Source: Nocardioides astragali (GTDB lineage Bacteria; Actinomycetota; Actinomycetes; Propionibacteriales; Nocardioidaceae). From it: a DNA stretch of 64,000 nucleotides. The stretch is taken from the NCBI RefSeq assembly GCF_024436375.1, contig NZ_JAFMZM010000001.1:682001-746000 (forward strand). The letters run 5' to 3'. The notes beneath the pieces are model-generated. The model worked only from the letters and a program-made list of their open reading frames with translations. It was not told the DNA's origin and made no database searches. How positions within the stretch are numbered: the stretch's first letter is position 1; the number at the start of each line of letters is the position of its first letter. The position numbers and the translations under genes are program-made. This document shows positions 38,425 to 47,372 of this stretch, one piece after another.

Positions 38425-39135
38425 GTGACCGTCACCCTCACTCGCCGCGAGCGCCAGCGCGCCGCCACTGTCGAGGAGATCAAGGAGGTGGCGCGCCGGT
38501 TGATGCGCGAGCAGGGCACCGTCGACGTCCGGTTCACCGACATCGCCAAGGAGATGGGGATGACCCCGCCGGCGCTGTACCGCTACTTCGCCGACCGGGA
38601 CGCGCTGCTGACCGAGCTGATCGCCGAGGCCTACCGCGAGCTGGGTCGCCAGGTCGCCGAGGCCCGCGAGCAGTGCGACCCCGACGACATCGGGGGTCGC
38701 TGGATCGCGGCCGGGACGGCCTACCGCAACTGGGCGCGACGCGAGTCCGAGCAGTTCGCCCTGATCCTCGGGATGCCGGTGCCCGGCTACGTCGCCCCGG
38801 AGGACGGGCCCACCACCGACGCCGCCAAGGACGCGATGGCCCAGATGTCGCTGCTGTTCGTCCGCGCGGCAGAGCTGGGCGTGCTCGGTGAGCCGCTCGT
38901 CCGCGACGTCTCCGACGAGATGGCCGCCTGTGCCGCTGACAAGCACCCCGAGCTCGGCGGACTGGTGCCCCCCGAGAGCTTCCAGGCGATGATCCAGGCC
39001 TGGGCCACCCTTCACGGCATCACCTGCCTGGACGCCTACGGCCAGTTCGACTGGATGTCGGACGAGGCCCGCGAGGCGTTGTTCGTGAGCACGCTGCGCA
39101 CCGCCGCCATGGCGGCAGGCATCCCGGCCGACTGA
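38425..39135 (+). CDS. TetR-family regulator with WHG-type C-terminal domain
   Basis: The 236-residue protein has an N-terminal TetR helix-turn-helix (EIKEVARRLMREQGTVDVRFTDIAKEMGMTPPALYRYF) and a C-terminal domain containing AWATLHGITCLDAYGQF, the WHG (TetR_C) type motif. The GTG start follows GGGGGAGGAG. It is divergent from the MMPL exporter gene and probably represses it and itself. The ligand is not predictable, but hydrophobic compounds are usual for MMPL-linked TetR proteins. Confidence 0.92.
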   Translation: MTVTLTRRERQRAATVEEIKEVARRLMREQGTVDVRFTDIAKEMGMTPPALYRYFADRDALLTELIAEAYRELGRQVAEAREQCDPDDIGGRWIAAGTAYRNWARRESEQFALILGMPVPGYVAPEDGPTTDAAKDAMAQMSLLFVRAAELGVLGEPLVRDVSDEMAACAADKHPELGGLVPPESFQAMIQAWATLHGITCLDAYGQFDWMSDEAREALFVSTLRTAAMAAGIPAD

Positions 39136-39269
39136 CCCGGCGCTCCTGACAGTCCCGCGGCCATGTCGCAGCGTTCCTTCACCGCCAGGTGCGTGTCGGT
39201 CGGTACGTTGTGGTGCGGGCGCGCAACGCACGTCACCGGGGGATCGTCTACTCTCCGAGCATGAGAATA

Positions 39270-39285
39270 GTCGAACCGATTCGAC
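39270..39285. promoter_or_regulatory. LacI operator in the regulator's own promoter
   Basis: GTCGAACCGATTCGAC, a one-mismatch version of the perfect palindrome at 40401-40420, ending 16 bases upstream of the lacI-type start. It indicates autoregulation. Confidence 0.65.
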
Positions 39286-39301
39286 AAGTGGGAGACCCGA
39301 A

Positions 39302-40333
39302 ATGGTGAACATCGGCGACGTCGCCCGGGCAGCCGGAGTGTCCCGAAGCACCGCCTCCTATGCGTTGTCCGGCAAGCGAGCCATCTCGGAGGAGGTTCGG
39401 CAGCGGGTCGAGGATGCCGTTCGAGACCTCGGCTACACGCCCAATGCCGGGGCTCGCGCGCTGGCGACGTCACAGACGAGGGTGATCGGTCTGCTTGCCC
39501 AGTTCCTCCCTGACGAGTTCGCCCCCGCGATGTTGCAATACATCATGGGTGTCTCCAACACGGCTCGTGAGCTCGGCTACGACACCCTCCTCGTCTCGGA
39601 CGAAGACCACGAGCGTGCGCTCACGCGGATCACCAGGTCCCGCATGGTCGACGGCGTGGTCCTTCTCAACGTCGCGGAGAACGACGACCGCCTGCCCATC
39701 CTTCGCGCCGGGACGCATCCGGCCGTCCTGGTCGGTGTGCCCGCCGACTGCACCGGCGTGGATGTGTTCGACCTCGACTTCGAGGAAGCGGGCCGGTTGA
39801 TGGTGGACCACCTCCATCGACTCGGTCACCGGGAGATCATCCTGATCTCCCCGCCAGAGCACGTGGTTGAGCGTGGAGGTGCCTATGTCTGGCGCCTGCG
39901 CAACGCCGCCGTCGAGCACGCCCGACTGCGGGGCATCACGTTCCATGCGGTGTCCGGTCCCGCGCGCCAGCCTGAGATCGGGCGGGAGGTCGCAGCGCTT
40001 TTGGATGCGCACCCTGATGCGACCGGGCTGCTCCTCAACAACGAGGCTGCGGTGGCCGCGCTGCCGACCGTGCTCCACGAGCGCGGCCTTCGTTCACCAG
40101 CGAACCTGTCCGTCCTGGGTCGCTACTCCGACGAGTTCGCGCGCACGTTCTCGCTCCCGTTCTCCTTCGTGGAGAGCGCGCCGGACCGCCTCGGACGGAT
40201 GGCTGTGCGCCAGCTGGTTCGACGTATCGAGAACCCCTCAGCGGCCCAGGAGCCGCACGTCATCCGGTTCATCTCACCCGAGATCGTGGACCGCGGCAGC
40301 ACGGCGGCACCGCACCGCGGCCCGGTTCGCTGA
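39302..40333 (+). CDS. LacI-family sugar-operon repressor
   Basis: A 343-residue LacI-type protein. Residues 3-25 are the helix-turn-helix (IGDVARAAGVSRSTASYALSG) followed by the hinge helix (NAGARALATSQTRVIG), then a periplasmic-binding-protein-like sugar domain. It directly precedes a sugar ABC operon. Related palindromes before its own start and before the lipoprotein gene are its likely sites. The inducer should be the transported sugar or a product made by the hydrolase at the end of the operon. Confidence 0.93.
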   Translation: MVNIGDVARAAGVSRSTASYALSGKRAISEEVRQRVEDAVRDLGYTPNAGARALATSQTRVIGLLAQFLPDEFAPAMLQYIMGVSNTARELGYDTLLVSDEDHERALTRITRSRMVDGVVLLNVAENDDRLPILRAGTHPAVLVGVPADCTGVDVFDLDFEEAGRLMVDHLHRLGHREIILISPPEHVVERGGAYVWRLRNAAVEHARLRGITFHAVSGPARQPEIGREVAALLDAHPDATGLLLNNEAAVAALPTVLHERGLRSPANLSVLGRYSDEFARTFSLPFSFVESAPDRLGRMAVRQLVRRIENPSAAQEPHVIRFISPEIVDRGSTAAPHRGPVR

Positions 40334-40400
40334 CTCCCGTCTGATTCGACGGAACTCCTTGACAAGGTCGGCCCGGGGGGCGAGGGTATGACGCACGTCA

Positions 40401-40420
40401 CTGTCGAACCGGTTCGACAG
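40401..40420. promoter_or_regulatory. Perfect LacI operator before the sugar ABC operon
   Basis: CTGTCGAACCGGTTCGACAG is a perfect 20-bp palindrome ending 13 bases before the lipoprotein ATG, next to its AAGGAGG ribosome binding site (40422-40428). Bound repressor would block transcription start or elongation. It shares the core GTCGAACC with the site at 39270. Confidence 0.75.
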
Positions 40421-40433
40421 TAAGGAGGAAAAG

Positions 40434-41672
40434 ATGAACAGCAGACGCCGTTGGGCGATCGCCGCCGGTGCCGTCGTCGCGGTTGCCAGTCTTGCTGCCT
40501 GTGGCGGCGGAGACAACGGGGCGGAAGAGGCCCTGACCACCGTCACGTTCTGGGATCCCTATCCGCAGCACGACGAGAACTCGGACTGGGCCACCTACGT
40601 CGAGGCGTGCGCTCCCGAGGGCATGTCCCTCGAGCGCACGAGCATCCCGAACGGCGACATCCTCAACGAGCTCACCACCGCCGTGAAGGAGGACACCGCG
40701 CCGAGTGTCGTCCTCCTCGACAATCCGGCGGTGCCCGACGCCGCTGTCTCGGGCCTGCTCGCCCCCGCGGAGGACGCGGGCATCGAGACCGAGGGTCCGG
40801 ACGAGAACCTCGCTGGGCCCGGCACGATCGACGGCACGACCTACGGGGTCCCGATCGGCGCCAACACCCTCGGCCTCTACTACAACGAGACCATCCTCGA
40901 GGACGCGGGCGTGGACCCGGCCGGCATCACCTCGTGGGACAGCCTCAACGCGGCTCTGCAGAAGGTGACCGGCGCGGGCCACCAAGGCATCACCTTGGCC
41001 GGGATCTCCGGTGAAGAGGGGACTTTCCAGTTCCTGCCGTGGTTCTGGGGCGCCGGCGCGGACCTGAGCGATCCGGGCTCCGACGCCGCTGTCGAGGCCG
41101 GCCAGCTCCTGTCGGACTGGATCGGTGCGGGGTACGCACCCAAGTCTGCGATCACTGACAACCAGTCGGCGTCCTGGGACCTGTTCCTGACAGGTGAGTA
41201 CGCCTTCGCCGAGAACGGCTCGTGGTTCGCCCAGGCTGCCTCCGAGCTCGAGTTCGGGGCGAAGATGATGCCGATCCCGGCCAAGGACGGTGGTGCTGCG
41301 CCGGTGCCGACCGGCGGCGAGTTCGCGGTCGCGCCGACTCACAAGGACAACGCCTCGGCCCACTACGCGGCCGCCAACGAGGTGATCGACTGCCTCGTCG
41401 GTGCGGGCAACCAGGTCACGACCGATGACATGCTCGGCTACTTCGCGGCCAACGGCGAGGAGCGTCAGCAGCAGATCGACGCGGATCCGATCTGGGAGCC
41501 GTGGGCCGACGCCATTACCAGTGCCGAGGGTCGCACGACCGACCTGGGGCCCGACTACACGGCCGCGTCTGGCGCGATCTCCGAGGCCGAGCAGGCTGCG
41601 CTCAACGCCGCTGGCGACGAGAAGGCGGTCAGAGCTGCGTTCGAGGAGGCTGCGCAGCAAGTCGCGCAGTAG
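40434..41672 (+). CDS. Sugar ABC transporter substrate-binding lipoprotein
   Basis: A 412-residue family-1 solute-binding protein. The signal peptide ends in the lipobox LAAC, with lipidated Cys23 followed by a Gly-rich tether, so it sits on the outer face of the membrane. The body shows TVTFWDPYPQHDENSDW, the GVPIGANTLGLYYN hinge and NGSWFAQAA typical of sugar binders. It delivers an oligosaccharide or glycoside to the two permeases encoded next. No ATPase gene is in the operon, so a shared MsiK-like ATPase elsewhere is likely. Ligand not identified. Confidence 0.93.
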   Translation: MNSRRRWAIAAGAVVAVASLAACGGGDNGAEEALTTVTFWDPYPQHDENSDWATYVEACAPEGMSLERTSIPNGDILNELTTAVKEDTAPSVVLLDNPAVPDAAVSGLLAPAEDAGIETEGPDENLAGPGTIDGTTYGVPIGANTLGLYYNETILEDAGVDPAGITSWDSLNAALQKVTGAGHQGITLAGISGEEGTFQFLPWFWGAGADLSDPGSDAAVEAGQLLSDWIGAGYAPKSAITDNQSASWDLFLTGEYAFAENGSWFAQAASELEFGAKMMPIPAKDGGAAPVPTGGEFAVAPTHKDNASAHYAAANEVIDCLVGAGNQVTTDDMLGYFAANGEERQQQIDADPIWEPWADAITSAEGRTTDLGPDYTAASGAISEAEQAALNAAGDEKAVRAAFEEAAQQVAQ

Positions 41673-41753
41673 CGAGCTGGGTGGTGGCGGTCCGCCACTG
41701 GCCGCCACCACCCACACCCCGCACCACAACGAGTTCGAGCCGGGAGGTAGCAC

Positions 41754-42758
41754 GTGAGGAACCTGACGGAGCGTAGGCCGACCACCGGGGTCGCCGTTGA
41801 CCAGCACGACCCGGTGTGGACGGAAGAAGCGGTGGCCGCAGGGAAGCCAGCGAGAAGCGCTCGTCGCACCCGACGATCCCGCTCAGAGATGCTGGCTGGC
41901 ATCGGATTCATCGCTCCTCTGCTGGCGTACCTGGTGATCTTCTACGCGTATCCCCTGTACGAGAACGTGTCGATGAGTCTTCACCGCTTCACGAGGGCGA
42001 CGTACGTGACCGGCGAGGCGCCGTACGCCGGCGGAGACATCTACCGAGAGGTGATCTCGTCGGCGCAGTTCTGGCCGACGGTCCTCCAGACCGCGACCTT
42101 CGTCGTGGTGTCCTTGGTCTTCCAGTACTCGATCGGCCTCGGGCTGGCGGTGTTCTTCCAGCGGCACTTTCCGCTGTCCGTGGTCATGCGGGGGTTGTTC
42201 CTGGTTCCGTGGCTGCTTCCGATCATCGTGTCGGCCACGACCTGGCAGTGGATGATGGACGCCGACTCCGGGATCATCAACCGGCTGATCGGAGTTGTCG
42301 GCAGCGACCCGGTCTGGTGGTTGAACAGCGACAACTCGCTGTGGGCGGTCATCATCGCCAACATCTGGCTCGGCATCCCGTTCAACCTCGTCATCCTGTA
42401 CTCCGGGCTGCAGGGCGTCCCAGTCGAGCTCTACGAGGCTGCCGCGATCGACGGGGCGGGGCGGGGGCGCCAGTTCTGGCACATCACGCTCCCCTTGCTC
42501 AAGCCGGTCACGGCGGTCACCCTGCTGCTGGGCTTCGTCTACACCCTCAAGGTCGTCGACATCATCTGGATCATGACGACCGGTACGGGGTCGTCGCAGA
42601 CGCTCGCGACCTGGGCGTACTCGATGGCGTTCGGCAAGGGCGCCTCCGCGGTGATCAAGTACTCCGAGGCATCGGTGATCGGTTCGATCCTCCTGCTGGT
42701 GGCGCTGGTCATGGGCTTCGTCCACCTCTTCGTCCAGCGCCGACAGGAGGCGGTCTGA
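41754..42758 (+). CDS. Sugar ABC transporter permease (MalF-like)
   Basis: A 334-residue permease starting at a GTG after GGGAGG. A basic 45-residue cytoplasmic extension precedes six helices. The cytoplasmic EAA loop, EAAAIDGAGRGRQFWHITLP, is the ATPase docking site. It forms a heterodimer with the next permease. The genes are in the order binding protein-permease-permease, typical of carbohydrate importers of the CUT1 group. Confidence 0.95.
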   Translation: MRNLTERRPTTGVAVDQHDPVWTEEAVAAGKPARSARRTRRSRSEMLAGIGFIAPLLAYLVIFYAYPLYENVSMSLHRFTRATYVTGEAPYAGGDIYREVISSAQFWPTVLQTATFVVVSLVFQYSIGLGLAVFFQRHFPLSVVMRGLFLVPWLLPIIVSATTWQWMMDADSGIINRLIGVVGSDPVWWLNSDNSLWAVIIANIWLGIPFNLVILYSGLQGVPVELYEAAAIDGAGRGRQFWHITLPLLKPVTAVTLLLGFVYTLKVVDIIWIMTTGTGSSQTLATWAYSMAFGKGASAVIKYSEASVIGSILLLVALVMGFVHLFVQRRQEAV

Positions 42759-42759
42759 G

Positions 42760-43578
42760 ATGTCGCGTCTGCGAAGCGCGCCTGGGAAGACCCTGCTGGG
42801 GCTGTTCTTCACGGCGCTGATGCTGTTCCCGGTCTACTGGATGGTGAACGTCTCGTTCACCGACCGCGCCGCGATCCGCGACGGCATGCTGTATCCGCAC
42901 TCGTTCACCTTCGACCACTACCGGGTGGTCATCGCGGATCAGCTGCCCCACCTGCGCACCAGTCTTGTCGTAGGGCTCGGCACGGTGGTTCTCACTCTGC
43001 TGGTCGCAGCCCCGGCCGGCTATGCGCTCTCCAAGCTGTTCGTTCCCGGGCGCCGGGTCATCAGCTTCCTGCTGATCGTCGCCCAGATGATTCCGGCCGT
43101 CGTGATGGCGTTGGGCTTCTACTCCGTCTACTCCGGCCTCGGCGTGCTCAACACCGTTCCGGGGCTCATCCTGGCCGACTCGACGATCGCGGTGCCGTTC
43201 GGCGTCATGCTGTTCTCGGCGTTCATGCGCGGAATCCCGAGGGAGATCCTCGAGGCCGCGCACATGGACGGAGCGTCATACTGGCGGGCGTTCGTCTCGA
43301 TCGTCCTGCCGATCTCACGCAACTCGGCCGTCACGGTCGGCCTGTTCGCCTTCCTGTGGGCGTGGTCCGACTTCCTGTTCGCCTCGACCCTCAACCGGGA
43401 TGGCGGAGACCTTCGCCCGATCACGATGGGGCTCTACGACTACATCGGGTCCCAGAACCAGGAATGGGGCAAGCTGATGGCGACAGCAGTGCTCGCGTCG
43501 ATCCCCACGGCGATCCTCCTCCTGCTCGCTCAGCGCTTCGTGTCGGCCGGACTCACGACCGGCGCCGTCAAGGACTGA
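42760..43578 (+). CDS. Sugar ABC transporter permease (MalG-like)
   Basis: A 272-residue six-helix permease starting one base after the previous stop, so translation is coupled. The EAA loop is EAAHMDGASYWRAFVSIVLP. The N terminus (GKTLLGLFFTALMLFPVYWMVNVSF) matches MalG-type CUT1 permeases. It completes the membrane part of the importer. Confidence 0.95.
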   Translation: MSRLRSAPGKTLLGLFFTALMLFPVYWMVNVSFTDRAAIRDGMLYPHSFTFDHYRVVIADQLPHLRTSLVVGLGTVVLTLLVAAPAGYALSKLFVPGRRVISFLLIVAQMIPAVVMALGFYSVYSGLGVLNTVPGLILADSTIAVPFGVMLFSAFMRGIPREILEAAHMDGASYWRAFVSIVLPISRNSAVTVGLFAFLWAWSDFLFASTLNRDGGDLRPITMGLYDYIGSQNQEWGKLMATAVLASIPTAILLLLAQRFVSAGLTTGAVKD

Positions 43579-43632
43579 CATCTGCCGCACGCGCTTCGCC
43601 GCTGCTGCACCCTCTGCTCGGAAGGACCGTTG

Positions 43633-45345
43633 ATGCATCCACCCCTCACGTCGTTCGACATCGGTGAGATCCCGTTCTCGATCCGCGGCTCGTGGCTGAA
43701 CCTCTCGCCGGTGGTCGCGCTGCACACGCGCGCCAGCGACGTGCACCTCGTGTCGCACAAGAACGGGATGCACGCGGTGCTTGCGATGCGGCCCGAGCGA
43801 GACGGCGTCGAGGTCGCCACACAGTGGGTGGGCGAACCGTCCCACTTCGAATGGCGAGCGGCCGACGGCGGTGTGGTCACCGCGGCCTTCGACGGCCTCG
43901 ACGTGGTGCGGCTGCGGGGCACCGGGCTCGGCATGCGCCTGAGTGACGCCGGGGGCGGGCTCACGCCGTTCACCGGTTGCTACCTGTTCACCGACCCCGT
44001 CGACGGGGCGCCGGTGTTCACCTCGTACGAGACCGGTCGGCGTTACCGAGTCACGATGCTCAGCGGCTCGAGCCACGTGATCGGAAGCGAGGCTCTGGGC
44101 ATAGCCGACCGAGGGGTCGTCCTCGGTGGCGCCGGTGACTCCTGGGAGGCCGCAGTCGAGGAGACGACATCAGCCGCGCCGCCGTATCGACGCGAGCGCA
44201 CGTTCGAGCAGGTGTCAGCGAACGCCGGCGCTGCCTTCCGCAGCTACCTCGAGTCGATCGCACCGTGGCGCACCGACGCCACGCCGGCGGCCGCCCGAGC
44301 GGCGTACGTCCTCTGGTCCGCGACGGTCGCACCGGAAGGCCTCGTGAAGCGGGAGTCGATCCTGATGTCCAAGCACTGGATGGACAAGCTCTGGAGCTGG
44401 GACCACTGTTTCAACGCGCTCGCTCTGGCTCCCGGGCTCCCGGACGTCGCACTCGACCAGTTCCTGGCGCCCTTCGACCACCAGGACGCCGCCGGAGCGA
44501 TGCCCGACTCGATCACCCATTCCGAGGTCCTCTACAACTACGTCAAGCCACCGATCCACGGGTGGGCACTCCTTCGGCTGCGGGACAGCCTCGGACGGAC
44601 GCTGACGACAACAGAGCTCGAGAACATCTACGAGCGCTTGGCGGGGTGGTCCACCTTCTGGCTGGACCGGCGCCGACGACCGGGACACCCGCTCCCGTAC
44701 TACCAGCACGGCAACGACAGTGGGTGGGACAACGCGACCACCTTCGACCGGGACCGGGTCGTGGAGGCGCCGGACCTTGCGGGATTCCTGATCCTCCAGC
44801 TCGAGGTGCTCGACGACCTGGCCATCGAGCTCGGACGGCCCGCGCCACACTGGAAGACCGCGCGGGACGAGCTCCTCGACGCCCTGCTCGGCCAGCTGTG
44901 GGACGGGAGCGGCTTCGTCGCCGTGGGAGCCCTCACCGGGCAGCGGAGCTCCAGCACCAGCCTGCTGGCCCTCCTCCCGCTGGTGCTGGGTGACCGGCTT
45001 CCCGAGGAGGTGAGGGCGGTGCTCGTCGATCGCCTACGCGACCACCTCACGCCGTACGGACCCGCGACCGAGCCGGTGACATCCGAGCACTACGAGGACG
45101 ACGGCTATTGGCGAGGACCGATCTGGGCGCCTTCGACCGCGCTCATCGAGGACGGCCTGCGTCAGTCCGGCCATGACGACCTCGCCGACGCCGTCAGAGA
45201 GAGGTTCCTGCGGCTCTGTGAACGCTCCGGCTTCGCGGAGAACTTCGATGCCCGGACCGGAGACGGCCTCCGAGACCGCGCATACACCTGGACTGCAGCC
45301 GTCTACCTGCTCTTCGCCCGCTCCATCACGGGGAGCACACAGTGA
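43633..45345 (+). CDS. Intracellular glycoside hydrolase, GH63/MGH-like
   Basis: Starting at the ATG after GGAAGGA, the 570-residue protein lacks a signal peptide. An N-terminal beta-rich domain of about 200 residues precedes an (alpha/alpha)6 catalytic domain with HWMDKLWSWDHCFNALAL, HGNDSGWDNATTFD and YWRGPIWAP, motifs of GH63-related enzymes including mannosylglycerate hydrolases and alpha-glucosidases. The aspartate in DSGWDN is a likely catalytic acid. As last gene of the sugar operon it probably cleaves the imported compound in the cytoplasm. Substrate open: a glucoside, trehalose-like sugar or glycosylglycerate. Confidence 0.8.
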   Translation: MHPPLTSFDIGEIPFSIRGSWLNLSPVVALHTRASDVHLVSHKNGMHAVLAMRPERDGVEVATQWVGEPSHFEWRAADGGVVTAAFDGLDVVRLRGTGLGMRLSDAGGGLTPFTGCYLFTDPVDGAPVFTSYETGRRYRVTMLSGSSHVIGSEALGIADRGVVLGGAGDSWEAAVEETTSAAPPYRRERTFEQVSANAGAAFRSYLESIAPWRTDATPAAARAAYVLWSATVAPEGLVKRESILMSKHWMDKLWSWDHCFNALALAPGLPDVALDQFLAPFDHQDAAGAMPDSITHSEVLYNYVKPPIHGWALLRLRDSLGRTLTTTELENIYERLAGWSTFWLDRRRRPGHPLPYYQHGNDSGWDNATTFDRDRVVEAPDLAGFLILQLEVLDDLAIELGRPAPHWKTARDELLDALLGQLWDGSGFVAVGALTGQRSSSTSLLALLPLVLGDRLPEEVRAVLVDRLRDHLTPYGPATEPVTSEHYEDDGYWRGPIWAPSTALIEDGLRQSGHDDLADAVRERFLRLCERSGFAENFDARTGDGLRDRAYTWTAAVYLLFARSITGSTQ

Positions 45346-45358
45346 CAGCGGACGTGGC

Positions 45359-46270
45359 TCAGCCGAGCACGACCGCCACGAGCAGCGCCACCGGCAGTGA
45401 GGCCAGCGTCGTGATGAGGATGGTCTCCCGGGACACGTCCTCGCCCACGCGGTAGCGGGTGGCGTGCAGGAAGATGTTCTGGGCGGTGGGCAGGGCAGCG
45501 GTGATGACGACGCCGAGCAGGACACGCCCGTCCAGGCCGAGCCCGACGCCGACGGCCCACGCGACCACCGGCATGGCGGCCAGCTTGAGGACGCTGGCCA
45601 GCAGCACCTCGCCGTTGTGACCCGCCCTGCCGAGTGGCGGGCTGAGCCTCAGCGCTGCGCCGTACGACATCAGCATCAGCGGGATGGCGGCGCCCGCGAG
45701 CATCTGGAGCGGGGACTCGACGGCCCGCGGCAGGTCCCACCCGGTGAAGGCGAGCACGACGCCGACGACGGCTGAGATGGTCAGCGGGTTGGTGACCAGC
45801 CGGCGCAGCGCGGCGGCCACGCCCTCACCGCGCCCGGTGATCCGGTCGAGCACGATCAGCGCGATCGGCTGGACGAGCATCATCTGCACGAGCAGGGTCG
45901 GCACGACGACGGTGATGTCGCCGACGACGTAGGCCGCCATGGCGATGCCGAGGTTGCCGGCGTTGACGTAGGACGACGACAGCGCGCCGATCAGCAGCGG
46001 CCCGGTGGACAGCCGCCAGCGCAGGCGCGCCAGCACGACGTACGCCGCGAAGCACGCAGCGAGCGACACCGTCGAGGCCACGAGGTTGTCGGCGGCGGCG
46101 TCGAGGTGCACCTGGCTGATCGTGACGACCATCAGCGCCGGGGACGCGACGAAGAAGGCGATCTCGCCGAGGGTGCGCTGCGAGCGGCGATCCAGGACGC
46201 CGGCATGCGCCAGTCCCGCGCCGGCCGCGATGACCACCAGGATCGTGGCGAAGCCGATCAGCAGGTCCAT
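45359..46270 (-). CDS. AEC-family transporter (auxin efflux carrier type)
   Basis: A 303-residue protein with about ten hydrophobic helices in two halves. It starts MDLLIGFATILVVIAAGAGLAHAG and contains LGIAMAAYVVGD with a helix-breaking region, as in the AEC family, which exports or imports malonate, malate and similar carboxylates in bacteria. It converges with the GH63-like gene (13-base gap) and is divergent from the hydroxyacid dehydrogenase. A carboxylate role would fit the neighbouring aldarate genes, but this is inference. Confidence 0.88.
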   Translation of the reverse strand: MDLLIGFATILVVIAAGAGLAHAGVLDRRSQRTLGEIAFFVASPALMVVTISQVHLDAAADNLVASTVSLAACFAAYVVLARLRWRLSTGPLLIGALSSSYVNAGNLGIAMAAYVVGDITVVVPTLLVQMMLVQPIALIVLDRITGRGEGVAAALRRLVTNPLTISAVVGVVLAFTGWDLPRAVESPLQMLAGAAIPLMLMSYGAALRLSPPLGRAGHNGEVLLASVLKLAAMPVVAWAVGVGLGLDGRVLLGVVITAALPTAQNIFLHATRYRVGEDVSRETILITTLASLPVALLVAVVLG

Positions 46271-46359
46271 GGCGCCGCCCACCCTCTCAGCGATGCATGC
46301 CGGCTGCCATGTCCAACGGGCAATGGACGATGCCCGACGGCCGTCCCTAGCGTCGAGGG

Positions 46360-47292
46360 GTGGGAGACGCGACCGTTGTCATGGTGGGCACGCTGCGAGC
46401 CGAGCTCGTGGCCCGGCTCGAGCAGGACTACGACGCGCCCGAGCTGGACGCGCTCGGCCCGGCGGAGGCGGCCGCGGCCCGGGTAGCGGTGACGAGCGGT
46501 GTCTGGGGCGTGCGTGCCGAGCACATGGACCGGATGCCCGCGCTGGAGGCGATCGTGAGCTTCGGTGTCGGCTGCGACACCACCGATGTGGACGAGGCCG
46601 CCCGCCGCGGCATCGTCGTCGCCAACACGCCGGACGTGCTGTCCGACTGCGTGGCGGACGTGGCGGTCGGCCTCGTCATCGACGTGATGCGCGGCCTGTC
46701 GGCCGCGGACCGCTTCGTACGCCGCGGCGAGTGGGCGGGAGGCCATGTGCCGCCGCTCGCCCGCCGGGTCAGCGGGGCGCGCGTGGGCATCGTCGGGCTC
46801 GGCCGGATCGGGCTGGCCGTCGCCAAACGCCTCGAGGGCTTCGGCACCACGATCAGCTATCACAACCGCTCTCGCCGCACCGACGTGTCGTACGCCTACG
46901 TCGCCGATGTGGTCTCGCTGGCTCATGGGTCCGACGTGCTGGTTCTGGCGGCCGCGGGTGGCGCCACCTCGCGCCACCTCGTCGACGAGCACGTCCTCGA
47001 CGCGCTCGGTCCGGGCGGCTTCCTGGTCAACGTCGCGCGCGGCTCCGTGGTCGACGAGGCCGCCCTGCTCGCCGCCCTCGCAGAGGGCCGGATCGCGGGT
47101 GCCGGGCTGGACGTCTTCGCCGACGAGCCGCACGTCCCCGAAGCAATGCTGGCGCGCGACGACGTGGTGCTGCTGCCGCACGTGGGTAGCGCCACCGTCG
47201 AGACCCGGCAGGCGATGACCGACCTGGTGCTGGGCAACGTCGCCACCTACCTGGAGCACGGACGGCTGCTGACACCGGTCGTCCGACACTGA
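46360..47292 (+). CDS. D-2-hydroxyacid dehydrogenase (glyoxylate/hydroxypyruvate reductase type)
   Basis: The 310-residue enzyme has the NAD(P)-binding motif VGIVGLGRIGLAVAKR and the catalytic triad Arg227 (NVARGSVV), Glu256 (DVFADEP) and His274 (LPHVGSAT) of the D-isomer-specific dehydrogenases. It reduces a 2-keto acid to the D-2-hydroxy acid or the reverse. It starts at a GTG and lies just upstream of the galactarate dehydratase gene, separated from it by a palindromic operator, so it is a separate unit. Substrate could be an aldarate-derived keto acid. Confidence 0.9.
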   Translation: MGDATVVMVGTLRAELVARLEQDYDAPELDALGPAEAAAARVAVTSGVWGVRAEHMDRMPALEAIVSFGVGCDTTDVDEAARRGIVVANTPDVLSDCVADVAVGLVIDVMRGLSAADRFVRRGEWAGGHVPPLARRVSGARVGIVGLGRIGLAVAKRLEGFGTTISYHNRSRRTDVSYAYVADVVSLAHGSDVLVLAAAGGATSRHLVDEHVLDALGPGGFLVNVARGSVVDEAALLAALAEGRIAGAGLDVFADEPHVPEAMLARDDVVLLPHVGSATVETRQAMTDLVLGNVATYLEHGRLLTPVVRH

Positions 47293-47312
47293 GCGCCTCC
47301 CGGGGTTGACTA

Positions 47313-47347
47313 ACTTGTGAAATGAGTTGCACACTCATCATACAAGT
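47313..47347. promoter_or_regulatory. Long palindrome before the galactarate dehydratase-gntR operon
   Basis: Two 15-base arms (47313-47327 and 47333-47347; ACTTGTnnnATGAGT and its complement, 12 of 15 positions matching) around TGCAC. TTGACT at 47306-47311 touches the left arm. The size and TNGT-like ends fit a GntR/FadR-type operator, most likely for the repressor at 48533. Confidence 0.65.
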
Positions 47348-47372
47348 TCGCGCTGACCCGAGGAAGCCGCCC

